A program made the translations under genes and the position numbers. The notes beneath the pieces were generated by a model. The model made no database searches and was not told the origin of the DNA. It saw only the letters and a program-made list of their open reading frames with translations. This document shows positions 43,212 to 53,999 of a DNA stretch of 64,000 nt, piece after piece. Numbering within the stretch: the first letter of the stretch is position 1; each line of letters begins with the position of its first letter. Source of the DNA: Macrolepiota albuminosa (taxonomy: Eukaryota > Basidiomycota > Agaricomycetes > Agaricales > Agaricaceae); contig JAMWFC010000037.1 of NCBI GenBank assembly GCA_027475525.1, forward strand, positions 1,540,711 through 1,604,710, read 5' to 3'.

Positions 43212-43813
43212 ATGCTACTGATATGCAGTCCGATAGGGATGCCACATCATCTTTCCCTTAATTACCGGAGCCAGGCACCTTTGAGATTCCAATGGAGGAA
43301 CATCCCTATTTTGGCCAGGGCTACAACGAAGACTATTTTTCTTATGACGCAGAGATATATACTCCAGAGATGTATAACAATGTGGGCTATCCTGTGTAAC
43401 TACCATATGCAAACTTCAACATGCGCAATGGACCAGGACAACAATACCACACCCTTCCTCACCGCTATCCAAATGCTCCTCCCAGAGCTCATGTGAGGTA
43501 TGCAGCTGCCCATCCATACTCATGTCAAGGCTCTAACAGTGCCTCGCAATACCCACCTCCCCCTCAAGGAGTTCGTTCCCATCCTGTAATGCGCTATGGG
43601 CCACAACATGGGCTACTTCGTGGTCATGGAGCATCCAATATTGGTCCTTCATGTCATCCACCTGCCCCATCAAACGTGGGCCCTTCTCACAATTAAGCCT
43701 TGCCTTCAATGTATGATGGAAGCGAGCAGTTTGATGGAAGTAAGCAGTTCTGGAGTTCGTCGGGTCAATATGGACAGGAGGATGACAGTGTAGATTCTAA
43801 TATGCTCAGCTAA
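43212..43813 (+). pseudogene. KDZ plus-strand cargo gene, part 3 of 3 (C-terminus)
   Basis: Joining 42140 to 43216 (TSD once) keeps frame: SLSNA into TDMQSDRDATSSFP. The region is Pro/Tyr/Gly/His-rich (HPYFGQGYNEDYFSYDAEIY, GQQYHTLPHRYPNAPPRA) and ends VDSNMLS at 43811-43813. TAA codons at about 43258, 43397 and 43694 interrupt the phase, each explained by CAA to TAA. Low-complexity aromatic and Pro-rich tails of this kind often act as disordered regulatory segments; function unknown. Confidence 0.6.
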
Positions 43814-43859
43814 ACCTGAAATTTTCTTGTAGCTTCTTGATGTGCACTGTAAAAGTCGA

Positions 43860-44138
43860 GTTTTTTTTTGATAGCATTTGTAAATTGGTGAATGTTATTT
43901 TTTTTTTGACATCATAGGTTATAGTATCATAACCTCTGAACCTCCAGACCTCCAAATGCCAAATCTCTGAACCTCCTGACCTGGAACTGTCCTACCAACT
44001 GCAAAAGAGTTCTGAAAGGACCCGATCGTGATCTCTGGACTGAGAGGTTGTGCAGTCAGCATGCTTAGGATACTTTTCATCAGCATAAATACCACCCTAA
44101 TGTGCCATCAAGAAGCATGTACCATCCTGCCAGGGGTG
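43860..44138 (+). repeat. KDZ right subterminal region and inverted repeat
   Basis: T-runs, then an ACCTCC cluster (43930-44000), then the terminal repeat (about 44085-44138) ending GCCAGGGGTG. Confidence 0.75.
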
Positions 44139-44222
44139 TTAGAGTACCTGGTGCAATGAAAATCACAAGGTAGCAGTAACAAAAGAAAGGATTGAATAAC
44201 TAATGGGGTCATGGCCGTTACA
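44139..44222 (+). repeat. Right part of the LTR interrupted by the KDZ element
   Basis: Starts with the KDZ target duplication and ends GTTACA. The following sequence resembles that after the 59796 LTR (ACGCCCT..AGGTATC), i.e. the interior start of that LTR family. Confidence 0.6.
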
Positions 44223-44379
44223 TACGCCCTAGGTATCGAGAACAGGTGATGGATACTTAATTGAAACTGAAGCGAAATAATGGTGCAAGTAAACGTGATC
44301 CATAAACAATGAAAAAATAAATGATTGTGTGAGATTCAAATGCAAGACCTCTTGTTAGACGGAAAATAGCAAGAGATTG
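44223..44379. other. Short gap between KDZ-type elements
   Basis: Probably the interior remnant of the old LTR element; no gene. It ends in the duplication AGAGATTG (44372-44379). Confidence 0.4.
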
Positions 44380-46030
44380 CACCCCTGGCAGGACAGTATA
44401 TGCTTCTTGATGGCACTTTAGGGGGGTTTCTCTTGCTGACGGTAAGTACCCTAAGCATATTGACCATATTTCATCTCAAATCTAAGATCAATGATCTGAC
44501 CTGGTCTAGAACTGCTGAGGTTGGTAGAAAGGTCCCAGCGGTGGAGAGGTTGGGAGGTTCCAGGAGAGGTTTGGAGGTTATGAGGTCTCAAACTTCTTGA
44601 CCAGACTACACTGTTGATGAATTAGTTTGTTTTTGTGGAATATCTTGACCAGACCAGAATTCCATGAATATTTTGGATGACCATTGAATTAGTTTGTCTT
44701 TGTAGACTATCAAATTCATTTGTTTTTATGGAATATCAGACATTTATCTGTTGAATTAGTTTGTTTTTATGGAAAATTAGTGTGTGATGCGAAGAAAAGA
44801 ATAACATTTGTAGTTACATGAAACATTATAAAAAAAACTCAGCTATGATCAGGAAGCTACAAGAAATGTTGACTTCAACTGAGCATGTTTGGGTCTATAT
44901 CATTGTCCTCTTATGTATACCAGTCCGACAGACCCCAGAACAGTTCACCAGCATATGGCACATGTAAAGAACTTGCATTGTATGCTCCACAGCTCTGAGA
45001 TGGTGGTGGTGGGCACATGTTGTGAGAAAGCAAAATGGTACCAGGATGAAAAAGGTCAGACAAAATTGAAAAGGTAAGATAGGATTTGGCAAATACTTTC
45101 AACTTGGGCTTAACTTCGATCCACCAACTTCTGTTTTGCTTCCTCAAGTATGGGATGCCAGTGCCTCTACAACACCAAAGAAGAGTGTCAGAATAGAATC
45201 ATCGCTGTGGTGGCAGCGTGTCGGTTACTTCCTGGCATCTCAAGTTTTTGTTTTTATTTTCTTTGTTTTACCTACTTATATTCTTCTCTAGGACGATCGT
45301 GGTTGATTGTCCTATATAGTTATTTAGCCACTATCCTCCCTTAGTAGGAGAGACCCCTTTTACTAGCCCTCAGTTCTTTTACCAAAGACTGAGGGTACGT
45401 TACTTTACCTCCCGCTTACCCTAGCCCATACTTACATTTGACCTGTAGCATTAAGACTTACTTCGTATTACAGAGAGGAGGCTTGCAGCAAATGCTAAAA
45501 GCCCATACTTATATTTGACCTATAGCATTAAGACTTACTTCGTATTACAGAGAGGAGGCTTGCAGCAAATGCTAAAAGCTGTAGAAGCTACTATAAGTGA
45601 GTTTTCTAGTCCAATAGTTTGTAACATATACTGAATTTATAAATATAGAAATAAGTCATTCATTAGTACACAAAATCCAAAGTACAATGAAAATAATCTC
45701 AGACTCATGAAATGTTCCTCTAAGGCAGTAGTTGGGGCTGCATGTTGGGTACTTGGGTCGGGCTATTGAATATCTATGTTCATTGTCAGGAAGGAGGTTG
45801 ATAAGTATGAGGGTATAGAGGTATGGAGGTTTAAAGGTATGGCGGTATGGAGGTATGGAGCTATAGAAGATGAGGTCAACAGTAGATTGGAGATCTCAGG
45901 AGGTGCTATTTTGGTAAATAGAAGCATGACCATACAAGTACAACCTCCTGACGTCTTAGGGTACTTACTGTAAGCACAGATAACTCCCCTAAAGTGCCAT
46001 CAAGAAGCACAAAGTGTCCTGCCTTAGGTG
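44380..46030. mobile_element. Non-autonomous KDZ-related element
   Basis: 1,651 bp bounded by inverted repeats CACCCCTGGCAGGACA...TGCTTCTTGATGGCACT and the reverse complement of CACCTAAGGCAGGACA...TGCTTCTTGATGGCACT, with a perfect 8-bp duplication AGAGATTG (44372-44379, 46031-46038). The ends match those of the big KDZ element, and GGAGGT/ACCTCC clusters occur at 44515-44590 and 45785-45960. No transposase frame is present, so it would depend on a KDZ transposase in trans. It contains duplication 10 at 45424. Confidence 0.82.
45424..45577 (+). repeat. 77-bp tandem duplication 10 of 12
   Basis: Units 45424-45500 and 45501-45577, with two transitions between copies. Confidence 0.88.
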
Positions 46031-46369
46031 AGAGATTGCCGATCTTTGACTTTGCCACTTGCTCAATTTAAACAGTTGCTAGTACAATATAATACGGTTA
46101 TTGTAACAAGATCATGGCTTTGTGAGTTTGTATTGTTTATTGTATTGGTGTTCAGGTGAGACACCTTGCTGGTGCTCCAAACCCTCGCGACTGGTAGCAA
46201 GATTTGAAAGTTTAATGTCCTGGATAGCAAATGCATTAGCCGCGATTCTTCACTTGAATTTAGGAGGCCACAACGCAACGTTTGGATACTAAGCTGGATT
46301 CCCATCGAAATCCTAGCATGGCTCCTTGCATGGACTGAAGAGAATGCTTTACTCACCAAGATTTGCTCA

Positions 46370-48207
46370 TTATTTTCTGAACATGAGCGTTAATCTCAAG
46401 AAAGATTCGTGTAAAGCAGGTACAGCTTGCAAATAGGGAGCAAGGATTTGCTCATGCTTGGATAGATATCCATAAAAAGTGTTGCTGGACCAGCAACCTA
46501 TAGTCTTCATGGCTTCAAAAGGTACTCCTCTCAGCAGATATTCTAATGTGGCACCAATGCGAATCTCATTGTCATGACCCACAGCATCATGACACTGGAT
46601 ACTGCTTAAATAGTGCCTGCAACATGTCAAGCCAGGCTTGACATTGTGGCCTTTTAGCCCAGTTGGTAGATCACTTCTATTGCAGGAGTTGTGGTCATCA
46701 CAGAATGTCAAGCCTAAAAGGTCAAGCGTTCAACTCCCTGAGTTGGCAGATTCTGGGTGGTCCAGAATTGTTGCATTGGGGTCTCTCTGAACAATTGGCT
46801 TACTGGCAGGGGTCAGGGGGCCTACTATTTAACAAGGCAGAATGCCAGGAGCTTGGACTAGAGACTGAGAGTCCTTGTGTTTCCCAGTTGGGCAGCTGAC
46901 AGGCAGTCAGAAGGGGCCGACGGTACTTTCACAAGTCAGACCCTGTGTTTCCCAGTTGGGCAGCTGACAGGCAGTCAGAAGGGGCCGACGGTACTTTCAC
47001 AGGCATCTCGAGGGCTCGATGCTTAAAGAGAGGGCACTGTCATGACCCACAGCATCATGACACTGGATACTGCTTAAATAGTGCCTGCAACATGTCAAGC
47101 CAGGCTTGACATTGTGGCCTTTTAGCCCAGTTGGTAGATCACTTCTATTGCAGGAGTTGTGGTCATCACACTCATGACCTTGTAGCGGTTCCAGGTTTGT
47201 GGCTCTAGCTGCCTTGGTAAGTACTTTGAGGAACTTCTTTTTTGTCAGAGGCACTGACTTTCTTTCTTGTTCTTGTAAGCAAACAGTGGACCATTTGGAG
47301 CGGAGTTGTTTATGCTCAGGTGTTTCTCTAAAGCCCCTTTTGGGTCTGATGAGTCACTTTGTGCTCCCCATGATATGATTTTCCCATGTACTGCAGTTTT
47401 AGTCCTTTGGAGGAAGAAGGATGTAGTCTGGAGGCCTGACTAGTCAGTAGAAGACAATACATCACTCAACTTTACATGGATGAGGGGGTCGAATGCTGAT
47501 AGAGTGGGAATGATAAACTCTCCTAACCAAGCTGCACTGTAAAAGCATGTTGTTGCACATGCAAAAACAGCTACATTGAGTGGTTCTGGGTGCAGAAAGT
47601 CTATGCTCAGCTGGTCCCATATTGTTCTTAGGAACTTGACTGTGCAGGGATGTCTCTTTTTCCTTTTGGAGGCAGTGGTAGCTAACCTCTCTGCCACTTT
47701 TAGGAGGGTATGCATGCGAGTGTTGTCTATTTCTCAGCTCACACTATGCAACAGGTGCCATGCCCTAATCCCGGCTAGAAAATTCTCAATCATGGTTTTA
47801 GAGTAAGCCCCTGTGGAGGCTGCTATGAAGGCTTCAAGTATCTCCAGAATGATGGGAGCCCGTTGCTCTTCTGATATGCTCCTGAAGTCGCAAAACACGT
47901 GGAAAGGCAATAGTCCTGTGCCATAGGTCTCCTTGGTAGAGTCAGCCCAGGTGGCATTCATCACTGTGAAGACTCTAGCAAGATCGTCTTTGGATAGAAT
48001 GCTGGGAGCAGAGTGATTTGTCAAGACGTTGGATGATTGTGCTGGTCTCCACAAGTGGAGTTTTTCTCTAGCCATGACATGAGGGTGTAGTGGGAACCAT
48101 GCTGGTGTCAAACCTGCAGAGTATGGCATTGGCTTCCTCCTTTTCTCTCCAGGTACGGAGTCATGCGACTCATTGGTAGCACTACGGTTTCCACCAGGAT
48201 TTAGCAT
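46370..48207 (-). pseudogene. E4 tyrosine recombinase
   Basis: N-terminal part: TWADSTKETYGTGLLPFHVF (about 47950-47890). Central part: LNVAVFACATTCFYSAAWLG followed by EFIIPTLSAFDP. C-terminal part: LEPLQGHE | IRIGATLEYLLRG (box with His and Arg), then AMKTIGCWSSNTFYGYLSKH with the presumptive nucleophile Tyr. Changes: the expected Arg before LGEF is Trp (CGG to TGG), GRWSS is GCWSS, a TGA replaces Trp at about 47736, and a 601-bp TRIM lies exactly between GHE and IRIG. Such recombinases insert circular cDNA without target duplications; this copy must be dead. Confidence 0.82.
46570..47170. mobile_element. TRIM-like miniature LTR element with a Pol III A-box in its LTRs
   Basis: Two direct repeats of 133 bp, identical by eye (46570-46702 and 47038-47170), start TGTCATGACC and end GGTCATCACA (short inverted ends, TG...CA) and bracket 335 bp without coding potential. 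A 5-bp duplication CTCAT flanks it (46565-46569, 47171-47175). It interrupts the E4 recombinase; removal rejoins GHE with IRIG in frame. Each repeat contains TAGCCCAGTTGG, a perfect match to the Pol III A-box consensus TRGYNNARNNGG; a B-box-like GTTCAACTCC occurs once in the interior (about 46728). The interior also has a 68-bp period duplication at 46875-47005. It resembles terminal-repeat retrotransposons in miniature, which depend on other elements. Confidence 0.8.
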
Positions 48208-50450
48208 AGGTGAGCCACTTGTCAGTTTGACATTGGATTGCCTTGTCTTGATGTTTGAGCGTCAATTCATTTGGCTCCATGCTTCTGCTAGCAGTTTTTT
48301 TTTGCTTTCCTCTGCGCTCAGGCTCTGCTGTGAGAATCAATTCACCAATGTTGACAACGTATTTTGCAATCTTGCTAGGGATGGGTACTGTTGGCAGTAA
48401 AGGCTTTTGTATTGGGAACTCTCCTCTAGAGGGCCTGTCTGCGGGGTTGTATTCACTTGGAACATATCTGGTGCATACTGCGATGTTGTATTGCTTGCAT
48501 GTGCGGTGAACAAGTTTGAAAATCTCGTTGACTTGTTTATTCTGACTTCTCCCCATCCACCAGCCTTCCACAACCCCTTGGTTATTGCCAAAGACCTTGA
48601 TGCGGCATTTGATGTGCCTGGATTGTGGAATCAATGAGACCATAAGGAAAAATCCCACTGCTTTCTCCCAGCCAATATCTCTTCCTTTGCCCTTCCACCC
48701 TGGTACAAGACTCCACGCCCTCCACTCATCTCCGATAATGACTCCAATTCCGGTTTCAGAGCTTGCATCTGAATAAGCTTTGATGTTTGCATAGGCTCAC
48801 AGTTCCAGAATCAGCCTTGCCACTGGTTCATGAAGTACTCGCTGCCACCAGTGCAGGTTGTCATTGGTTTCTTTTGAAGGATGGCATAGCATGAACGGAC
48901 AATCGTGGAAGATGCACATGAAGGCTTCCAGATGGGTAAGGTAGGCTCTGCCACTTGGAACCATGTAGCAGGAATGTAGTAACTTCCCGTAGAGCTTCTG
49001 GGCTTTTTAAGCATGTGGTGCTTTGATTTTCCTCAATTGGCAATTGCTTGTAAGTATTTTTCTCTTTTTGGTTTGGGAATGCTAACTTCTTGCTGCCTAA
49101 CGTTCCAGAGAAAGCCAATATATATGACAGCGTCACAGAATTTGATATCTTTGGACTTTTCCCAGGAGATACTCAGGATTTCAGATATTGTGTCAATGTT
49201 TTGTTTGGCATATGAGTATTCTCTGTCACTCTTGGATCTAGGAGACATCCTGGAAAGGTCGTTGATTGAGAACTGCATATTCTCGTCATATTCGTTCCAC
49301 CCATCTTCAACATTTTTTGCTACTTGATACCAGATTCTGCCTCCTCTGTGCACTCTTCTGCTTCCTGCTTGTGCATCCTTGGCCCATCTCTCCCAGGCTT
49401 TATTGTAATTGTCCAGGTATTCAAGCTTAATTTGGAAGAAAATGTGATCGTCCACTCATTTTGACATTGGGCCCATTCTGTTTGCCCTGAGAATCTCAAC
49501 CCCTACATCACCCACAATGCCATAACATCCACAGCCTGAACCCAGCCTGAAACAATCCATTGTATCAATGGTAAAAGAGTCTGGCTCCCGCAGTTTGACG
49601 ACAAGGCCAGGCCACTGTGCCGGTTTAATTGGCATGGTTTGGTATGCCTCTTTAACATCACATGTTGCTGCTTGCGAGTCCAGGGGCAATCTGGAGATGA
49701 GTAGATAAATGCTGTTAAAAGTTCCTAATGTACATGGAAATTGCACTGAGTCAATTGCACTATTGATAGATTGCATACTGATGTTTGTGTTTGACGTGTA
49801 AGAGTGTGATAGGTTTTGTATAAGCCTGTAGTTCCCTGGCTTATTGGACTTAGGGATGATGCTGAGCGGTGACGTCTGAAAGTTTCCAATGATGTCCTCA
49901 ACTTGCTGGTGAGTGAAGGGCGCCAGATGATGTCCTTTGAGCAGCTCTGCCTTAATGATTGCATCAAACTGGATTGATAAGTCATTGACTGAGTCTCTGT
50001 TTGGTGGGGTGAAAGTTTGTGCAACTGGTGGTATTCCAGCATCAAACCCAAATTTGATGTCATGTGCAAGAGATGGGAAAAATTTGGAGAGCCCAGCTTT
50101 GGTAATTTCTGAATTCCATGCTTGGTGTTTGTAAGGAGTGGCAAACTTGCAGCTGTTGTGCGAGAGGGCATCTTTGAGCACCATGATCCTTTTTTTCGCA
50201 TCCAGAGCACTTGTGTTTGTGCTCATGCAACAAAATTCAACACTCTTGCAGTTTCTGCCAATTGGTGCAGAGTTCTTAGCCTTCAGGGCTGATGAGTCTC
50301 CCTCCTTTGTTTCAGGATATGTAAGCCTTTTGGCTGTTTCATAAGTCTCAAGCAGAACAGTGCCAGATATTGTGTGTGTGATGACCAAGGCATACTGTGC
50401 AGGATGCATTGGTCATGGTGGCCATGCCTGAGGTTGAACCTGCACATTGG
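48182..50450 (-). pseudogene. E4 reverse transcriptase and RNase H
   Basis: The RT has SPLSIIPKSNKPGNYRLIQN, the motif-A stretch DSQAATCDVKEAYQTMPIKP, GSGCGCYGIVGDVG and the active site VDDHIFF, whose preceding Trp codon is TGA (49456-49458). RNase H-like: KAYSDASSETGIGVIIGDEW, FFLMVSLIPQSRHI and FGNNQGVVEGWW, then CTRYVPSEYNPADRPSRGEF, the usual end of DIRS-type RNase H. A TGA at 50413-50415 (WPP-stop-PMHPAQYA) fits CGA decay. Several phase changes occur between 49033 and 48658, so this is not one open frame. Confidence 0.82.
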
Positions 50451-51013
50451 GGAAAAAACGTCTCCCTGGATCTCTCCTTTTGTGCTTTGCATTATGCTTA
50501 TATTGGGATGCTTTATCGTGTGTGGGAGATGGGAATCTTTTGCGCTTTCCTCAGTTAGTGCTGTTCCAGCTTGCTGCATCATTTTTCAGTGTGGTCAGCT
50601 CTGGAGATGTGTGCACACAATGCATAAGATTACTAACCCAATGTGGTTTTGAAGATTTGCATTCATCATGTGAGTTAGCGACCAATACATCATGGTGCAC
50701 AAAGGTAATAAGCATAGAGTTCCGAGCCAATTAATGCAAATCAGGCAGACCATGTGTTCCATGGCAGTAAAGCAATATATATGTGCACAATTATAGCATT
50801 GTTTGCATGAGCCACAGATAATGCAGAGTAAAGCATTAATAAAGCATGGGGAACAAATATCTGTATGCATGTGGAGTGTCCATCAAGTCCCATAATTTAA
50901 TGCAGATAAAGCAGTTAAAGCATGATGTCCGAAGACAATAAAGCCGGTGCAAGTACGCCATATGCATGATTGACAGACAGAGCCCAGAAATTGATAACGC
51001 AAGTGTAAGGACA

Positions 51014-52006
51014 TTACTGAGACAACAGGGGAGGAGACATAAGATACCTGAAAGAAAACCAGTTCATGGCAGAATAGGTGAGTGAAGAAAGCCCAGACCT
51101 GGTCAGAAGAGGGATGTCAGGCCTGATTAACTGCTCACCTGATATCACTGCATTTTTCTTAGCATCGTACACTTGGTCTTTCAGAGTCCTTAAAACTCTG
51201 TTGTTGATCAATCCGATATCGAAGATTCCCGCTTTGGGAGGATTCTTGATCTGATGGTGCCATTCCCTCCTGACATGTGCTTGGTACAGAAGAAGTACCT
51301 TCAGCCTGTCTGGTCCTTTGTTTTGCAGCCAGTGGTTGGTTAAGCAGATGAAGAAGGTGTGCACTGCATCTATCATGTTATTTGGTCATTCCTCCTGTAC
51401 AATGTTTTCAAGAAAGTTAGTTGACGCTATGCACAGTTGATCCCATCCAAGGTCCTTGTCTTGAGTTGCCTTTCCTTTGGACCCCTTGAAGTTTATGATA
51501 GGCTTTAGAGCCAGAACGTCTTCTTCCTTAGCTAAGGTGAATACGTCGCTCACCGACACCAATTCATTCTTTGTGGCCTTGGCATGGCCTTCAGTGGTAA
51601 AGTAACTCAATTCAATATATTTGTGCTCCTTTAACTTCTTTATAGTGAAGCGCGCAGACGGATACTTGATTACATTGGGCACAGGCATTCCCGCAACTAG
51701 ATTTGGAGCTTTTTCTCCTACTTCTGGAGAGTGTGGTCTGGACAGCCTTGACTGTAGCCTTTCATCATCTGCTGTGAATCTTGGCAGGTTACCTCTGTCA
51801 ATTGGTTCCTGAGGTCTATTTTCTGCTTTTCTCTCCTCATGCTCCACTTCCCACACTGCTTTCCTTCTTTTGCACTCTGCGTTCCACAGATTAAGTAGAG
51901 TTTCTGCTGCTTGGTTGTTGGACATTCCATCCCTGGTGAACCTGTGTTCATCTGTGGTAAAGTCTGGCACTACTTCCATGTTAGGGTCGACAGTGAGTGT
52001 AATCAT
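51014..52006 (-). pseudogene. E4 gag-like frame
   Basis: Opens MITLTVDPNMEVVPDFTTDE and has a helical charged block (WNAECKRRKAVWEVEHEERK), followed by an ordered part (YPSARFTIKKLKEHKYIELS). A TGA at 51386-51388 (VQEE-stop-PNNMID) interrupts, and the phase continues AVHTFFICLTNHWLQNKG and LLLYQAHVRREWHHQI. Its position before the RT suggests Gag. No zinc knuckle is visible, which is usual for DIRS-type gag. Confidence 0.65.
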
Positions 52007-52010
52007 GATT

Positions 52011-53667
52011 TTTCTTTATAGAGGACACTTAGGGACTACTAATGAATGATAAGAAAATTTTTGCCCACAGGATGTGTGAGCGCTGAAGCATGGCGAAGGA
52101 TTGTGAGAGTGATAGTCATGAAGAAAGAAAAGTTACTCATGACTTCACAGCCACCTCACTCAAAGACAACACCCTGTCTGTCCCTTTGTTCTTTATAACT
52201 TGACAAGGCCAACTCTCTTTAGGCAACGGCTTTAAAGAATGTGGAGTCGATGGTCATTTCCTCTTGTGGGTTGAACTTCTTCACTGACTTGTAGTTCAGT
52301 AGCATCCACATTGATTTTAGTGGGCATCATAAGGTTGTTACTACTCATGATATCAGATGCATGGTTGGTATTTAGTATTTCAAAGTGCTGCAGAAGTCCT
52401 GTGTTATATACTGCAGTAGGGCTTAATTGGCGAACAGGTCTTCTAGCTTTTACAGTTTAATGAAAATATCTAGTAGACATTGTTAATAAAAAGGTTTTGA
52501 GTAGGTGACTCATAAAGAGAACTGGGTTAAGTCCTGATAATTTCTGCTACTTTAGTAGTCAGTTTATAGTATGCAAACAACATCTGTAGTCTCACCATTG
52601 ATCACATGCATTTGACTAAGATGTCCTATCTTTTCCAACATAGGGGATCATTTTTTCCATCTCTTTTTTTCATTTTTTTTTTCACATGGTTCTTCAGCGT
52701 TGTTTTCCATCATGCTTTGTTTTAATTTTGGAGGTATTTATAACTGAAACACCCTCTTTCTTGTGGTTTTTACGACATAGGAGTTTTTTTCCCTTTTTGT
52801 TTATTCTGCCTTACTCTTATTTTGACTTTCTGGCTTTATTTGTTTGTTTCTGTTTCTCTTGGGTCAAAGTTTTCAACTGTATTCCCCTTCTTTATCTTTG
52901 ATTCTAGGGATTCTTCTCTGTCAGGTGCTTGCCAGCTAGTATTGCTTATGACTTTGTTTCATTCTCAAATATTGTTGTCTTGTGTTTTGCCTTTCACTAT
53001 TTTGGTCTCTGGCTTTATTGTGACACTCAGTCTCAATTGATTTGTACAATACCGCTTTCATTTCACTTCGTGAATTTCTATCTTCTTGTCTAGACATATC
53101 TTTTGTTGACTTCCTGAACATAATTATCTCTTACCTTTCAATGGTTTGTTCTTTTTTTAAGCCTTTCTTGACTTTTTTTCAGGTTCTGTTTCATCTGGTC
53201 CATGTTTGGTGTCAATTCCTGACTATGGAAGTTTTTCTTCTGAAATAACTCCATCCTTGATTTCATTTTTTATCATTTTTGTCAAAAAAAACTATGAATA
53301 TCATATTTTCTGCCAGATACAGCAATATGTTTATGTTGTCAACATTGTGTAATGATGTGTTGTATGAAGCACTTGCTGCCTATAGTTTATTGAGACAAGG
53401 GACTGTTCTTAATAACCAGAATTTATTTGCCTCAGTTGGAACCCTGTTTTTGATTTAGACAATGAATGTGAAAGATGGATTTTACAGTAATTGTTACTAT
53501 ACAGACTGCTTTTGCATATGGGACTTGTCAGAATAAAATGAGATTCACTGCCAACCAAGTTGTCCTCTCAAAAGTAGTGGGCAGTGTGGCTGCAGGGCAC
53601 CCTTGAAACATTATTGAGAAGTATTGGACTTTAGGGTCTGCTCTTCTTTATTTGTCATGTGTAGACT
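52011..53667. other. Gene-free, strongly T-rich stretch
   Basis: Bases 52640-53280 are markedly T-rich on the plus strand, with several short hydrophobic open frames that I regard as composition effects. An LTR-like fragment (AGAGAACTGGGTTAAGTCC at about 52518) matches 6197. Possibly the 5' region of E4. Confidence 0.4.
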
Positions 53668-53900
53668 ACTATTTTGAGTGTGTTCTAGGAGTGACACAAT
53701 AGATTCACCTTCCAAATATATCTTTATGAATAATATCTATTCAGCCTGCATACAAATCCCTGTGATGGGTAAGAGTCCTCCCCTCCCCAAGATGGTAAGC
53801 TGTTCCACCATAAACAACCTTATGGAATTCTCAGCTAGAAAGTCTGCAAAAAAGGAGAGTGGTCTGAGATTCATCTATGAGTCAGAGCTAGTCTGACCTC
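53668..53900 (+). repeat. Direct repeat, copy 1
   Basis: Shares about 80 percent identity by eye with 54128-54358. Each copy holds a 72-codon open frame in the same phase (KYIFMNNIYSACIQIPVMGK in this copy) ending just after a shared CAGAGC...GTCTGACC. No family recognised. Confidence 0.55.
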
Positions 53901-53999
53901 CAGATGAAAAAGAAAGAATATGCAGACTCATAAAACAACAAAAGTCAAAAACATAAACCTAGACAGTGAGACATTGAAGAAGTAGATAGGTGGGCAAAA

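Larger units (their letters stand above)
6286..44138 (+). mobile_element. KDZ-superfamily DNA transposon, with nested insertions
   Basis: The ends are inverted repeats: left CACCTAAGGCAG...TGCTTCTTGATGG, right the reverse complement of CACCCCTGGCAG...TGCTTCTTGATGG, at equal spacing. Flanks show an 8-bp duplication with one mismatch: CTAGAGTA at 6278-6285 and TTAGAGTA at 44139-44146. The interior encodes a KDZ transposase with a Ulp1-like protease domain, a minus-strand cargo gene and a long plus-strand cargo gene. Removing the nested E1 (about 24.9 kb) and the solo LTR (about 1.1 kb) leaves roughly 11.9 kb. Copies of ACCTCC/GGAGGT cluster near both ends. The transposase carries nonsense mutations, so this copy should not move on its own. 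KDZ elements are known from basidiomycetes and are linked there to TET/JBP genes; I find no TET/JBP gene in this one. Confidence 0.85.
46045..52010 (-). mobile_element. E4: DIRS-like tyrosine-recombinase retroelement (decayed)
   Basis: On the minus strand, from right to left: a gag-like frame (52006 to about 51014), reverse transcriptase with WVDDHIFF, an RNase H with YSDASSETGIGV, and a tyrosine recombinase. This order and the absence of an integrase are characteristic of DIRS/Ngaro-type elements. Several TGA stops and frame slips make it inactive. I could not define the terminal repeats, so the outer limits are approximate. CpG is scarce throughout. Confidence 0.8.

Noticed and set aside
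6286..44138. A TET/JBP dioxygenase gene carried by the KDZ element
   Set aside because: KDZ elements are known partners of such genes, so I looked for the His-x-Asp and distal His/Arg motifs in the cargo frames and found none.
46640..46760. A tRNA gene or tRNA-derived SINE
   Set aside because: A perfect A-box and a B-box-like sequence are present, but they are about 70 bp apart, the cloverleaf stems do not pair, and the A-box lies in a direct repeat that behaves as an LTR. TRIM explains more.
52686..53248. Membrane proteins encoded in the T-rich region
   Set aside because: The hydrophobic Phe/Leu/Ser-rich frames follow from the T-rich composition and have no conserved pattern.
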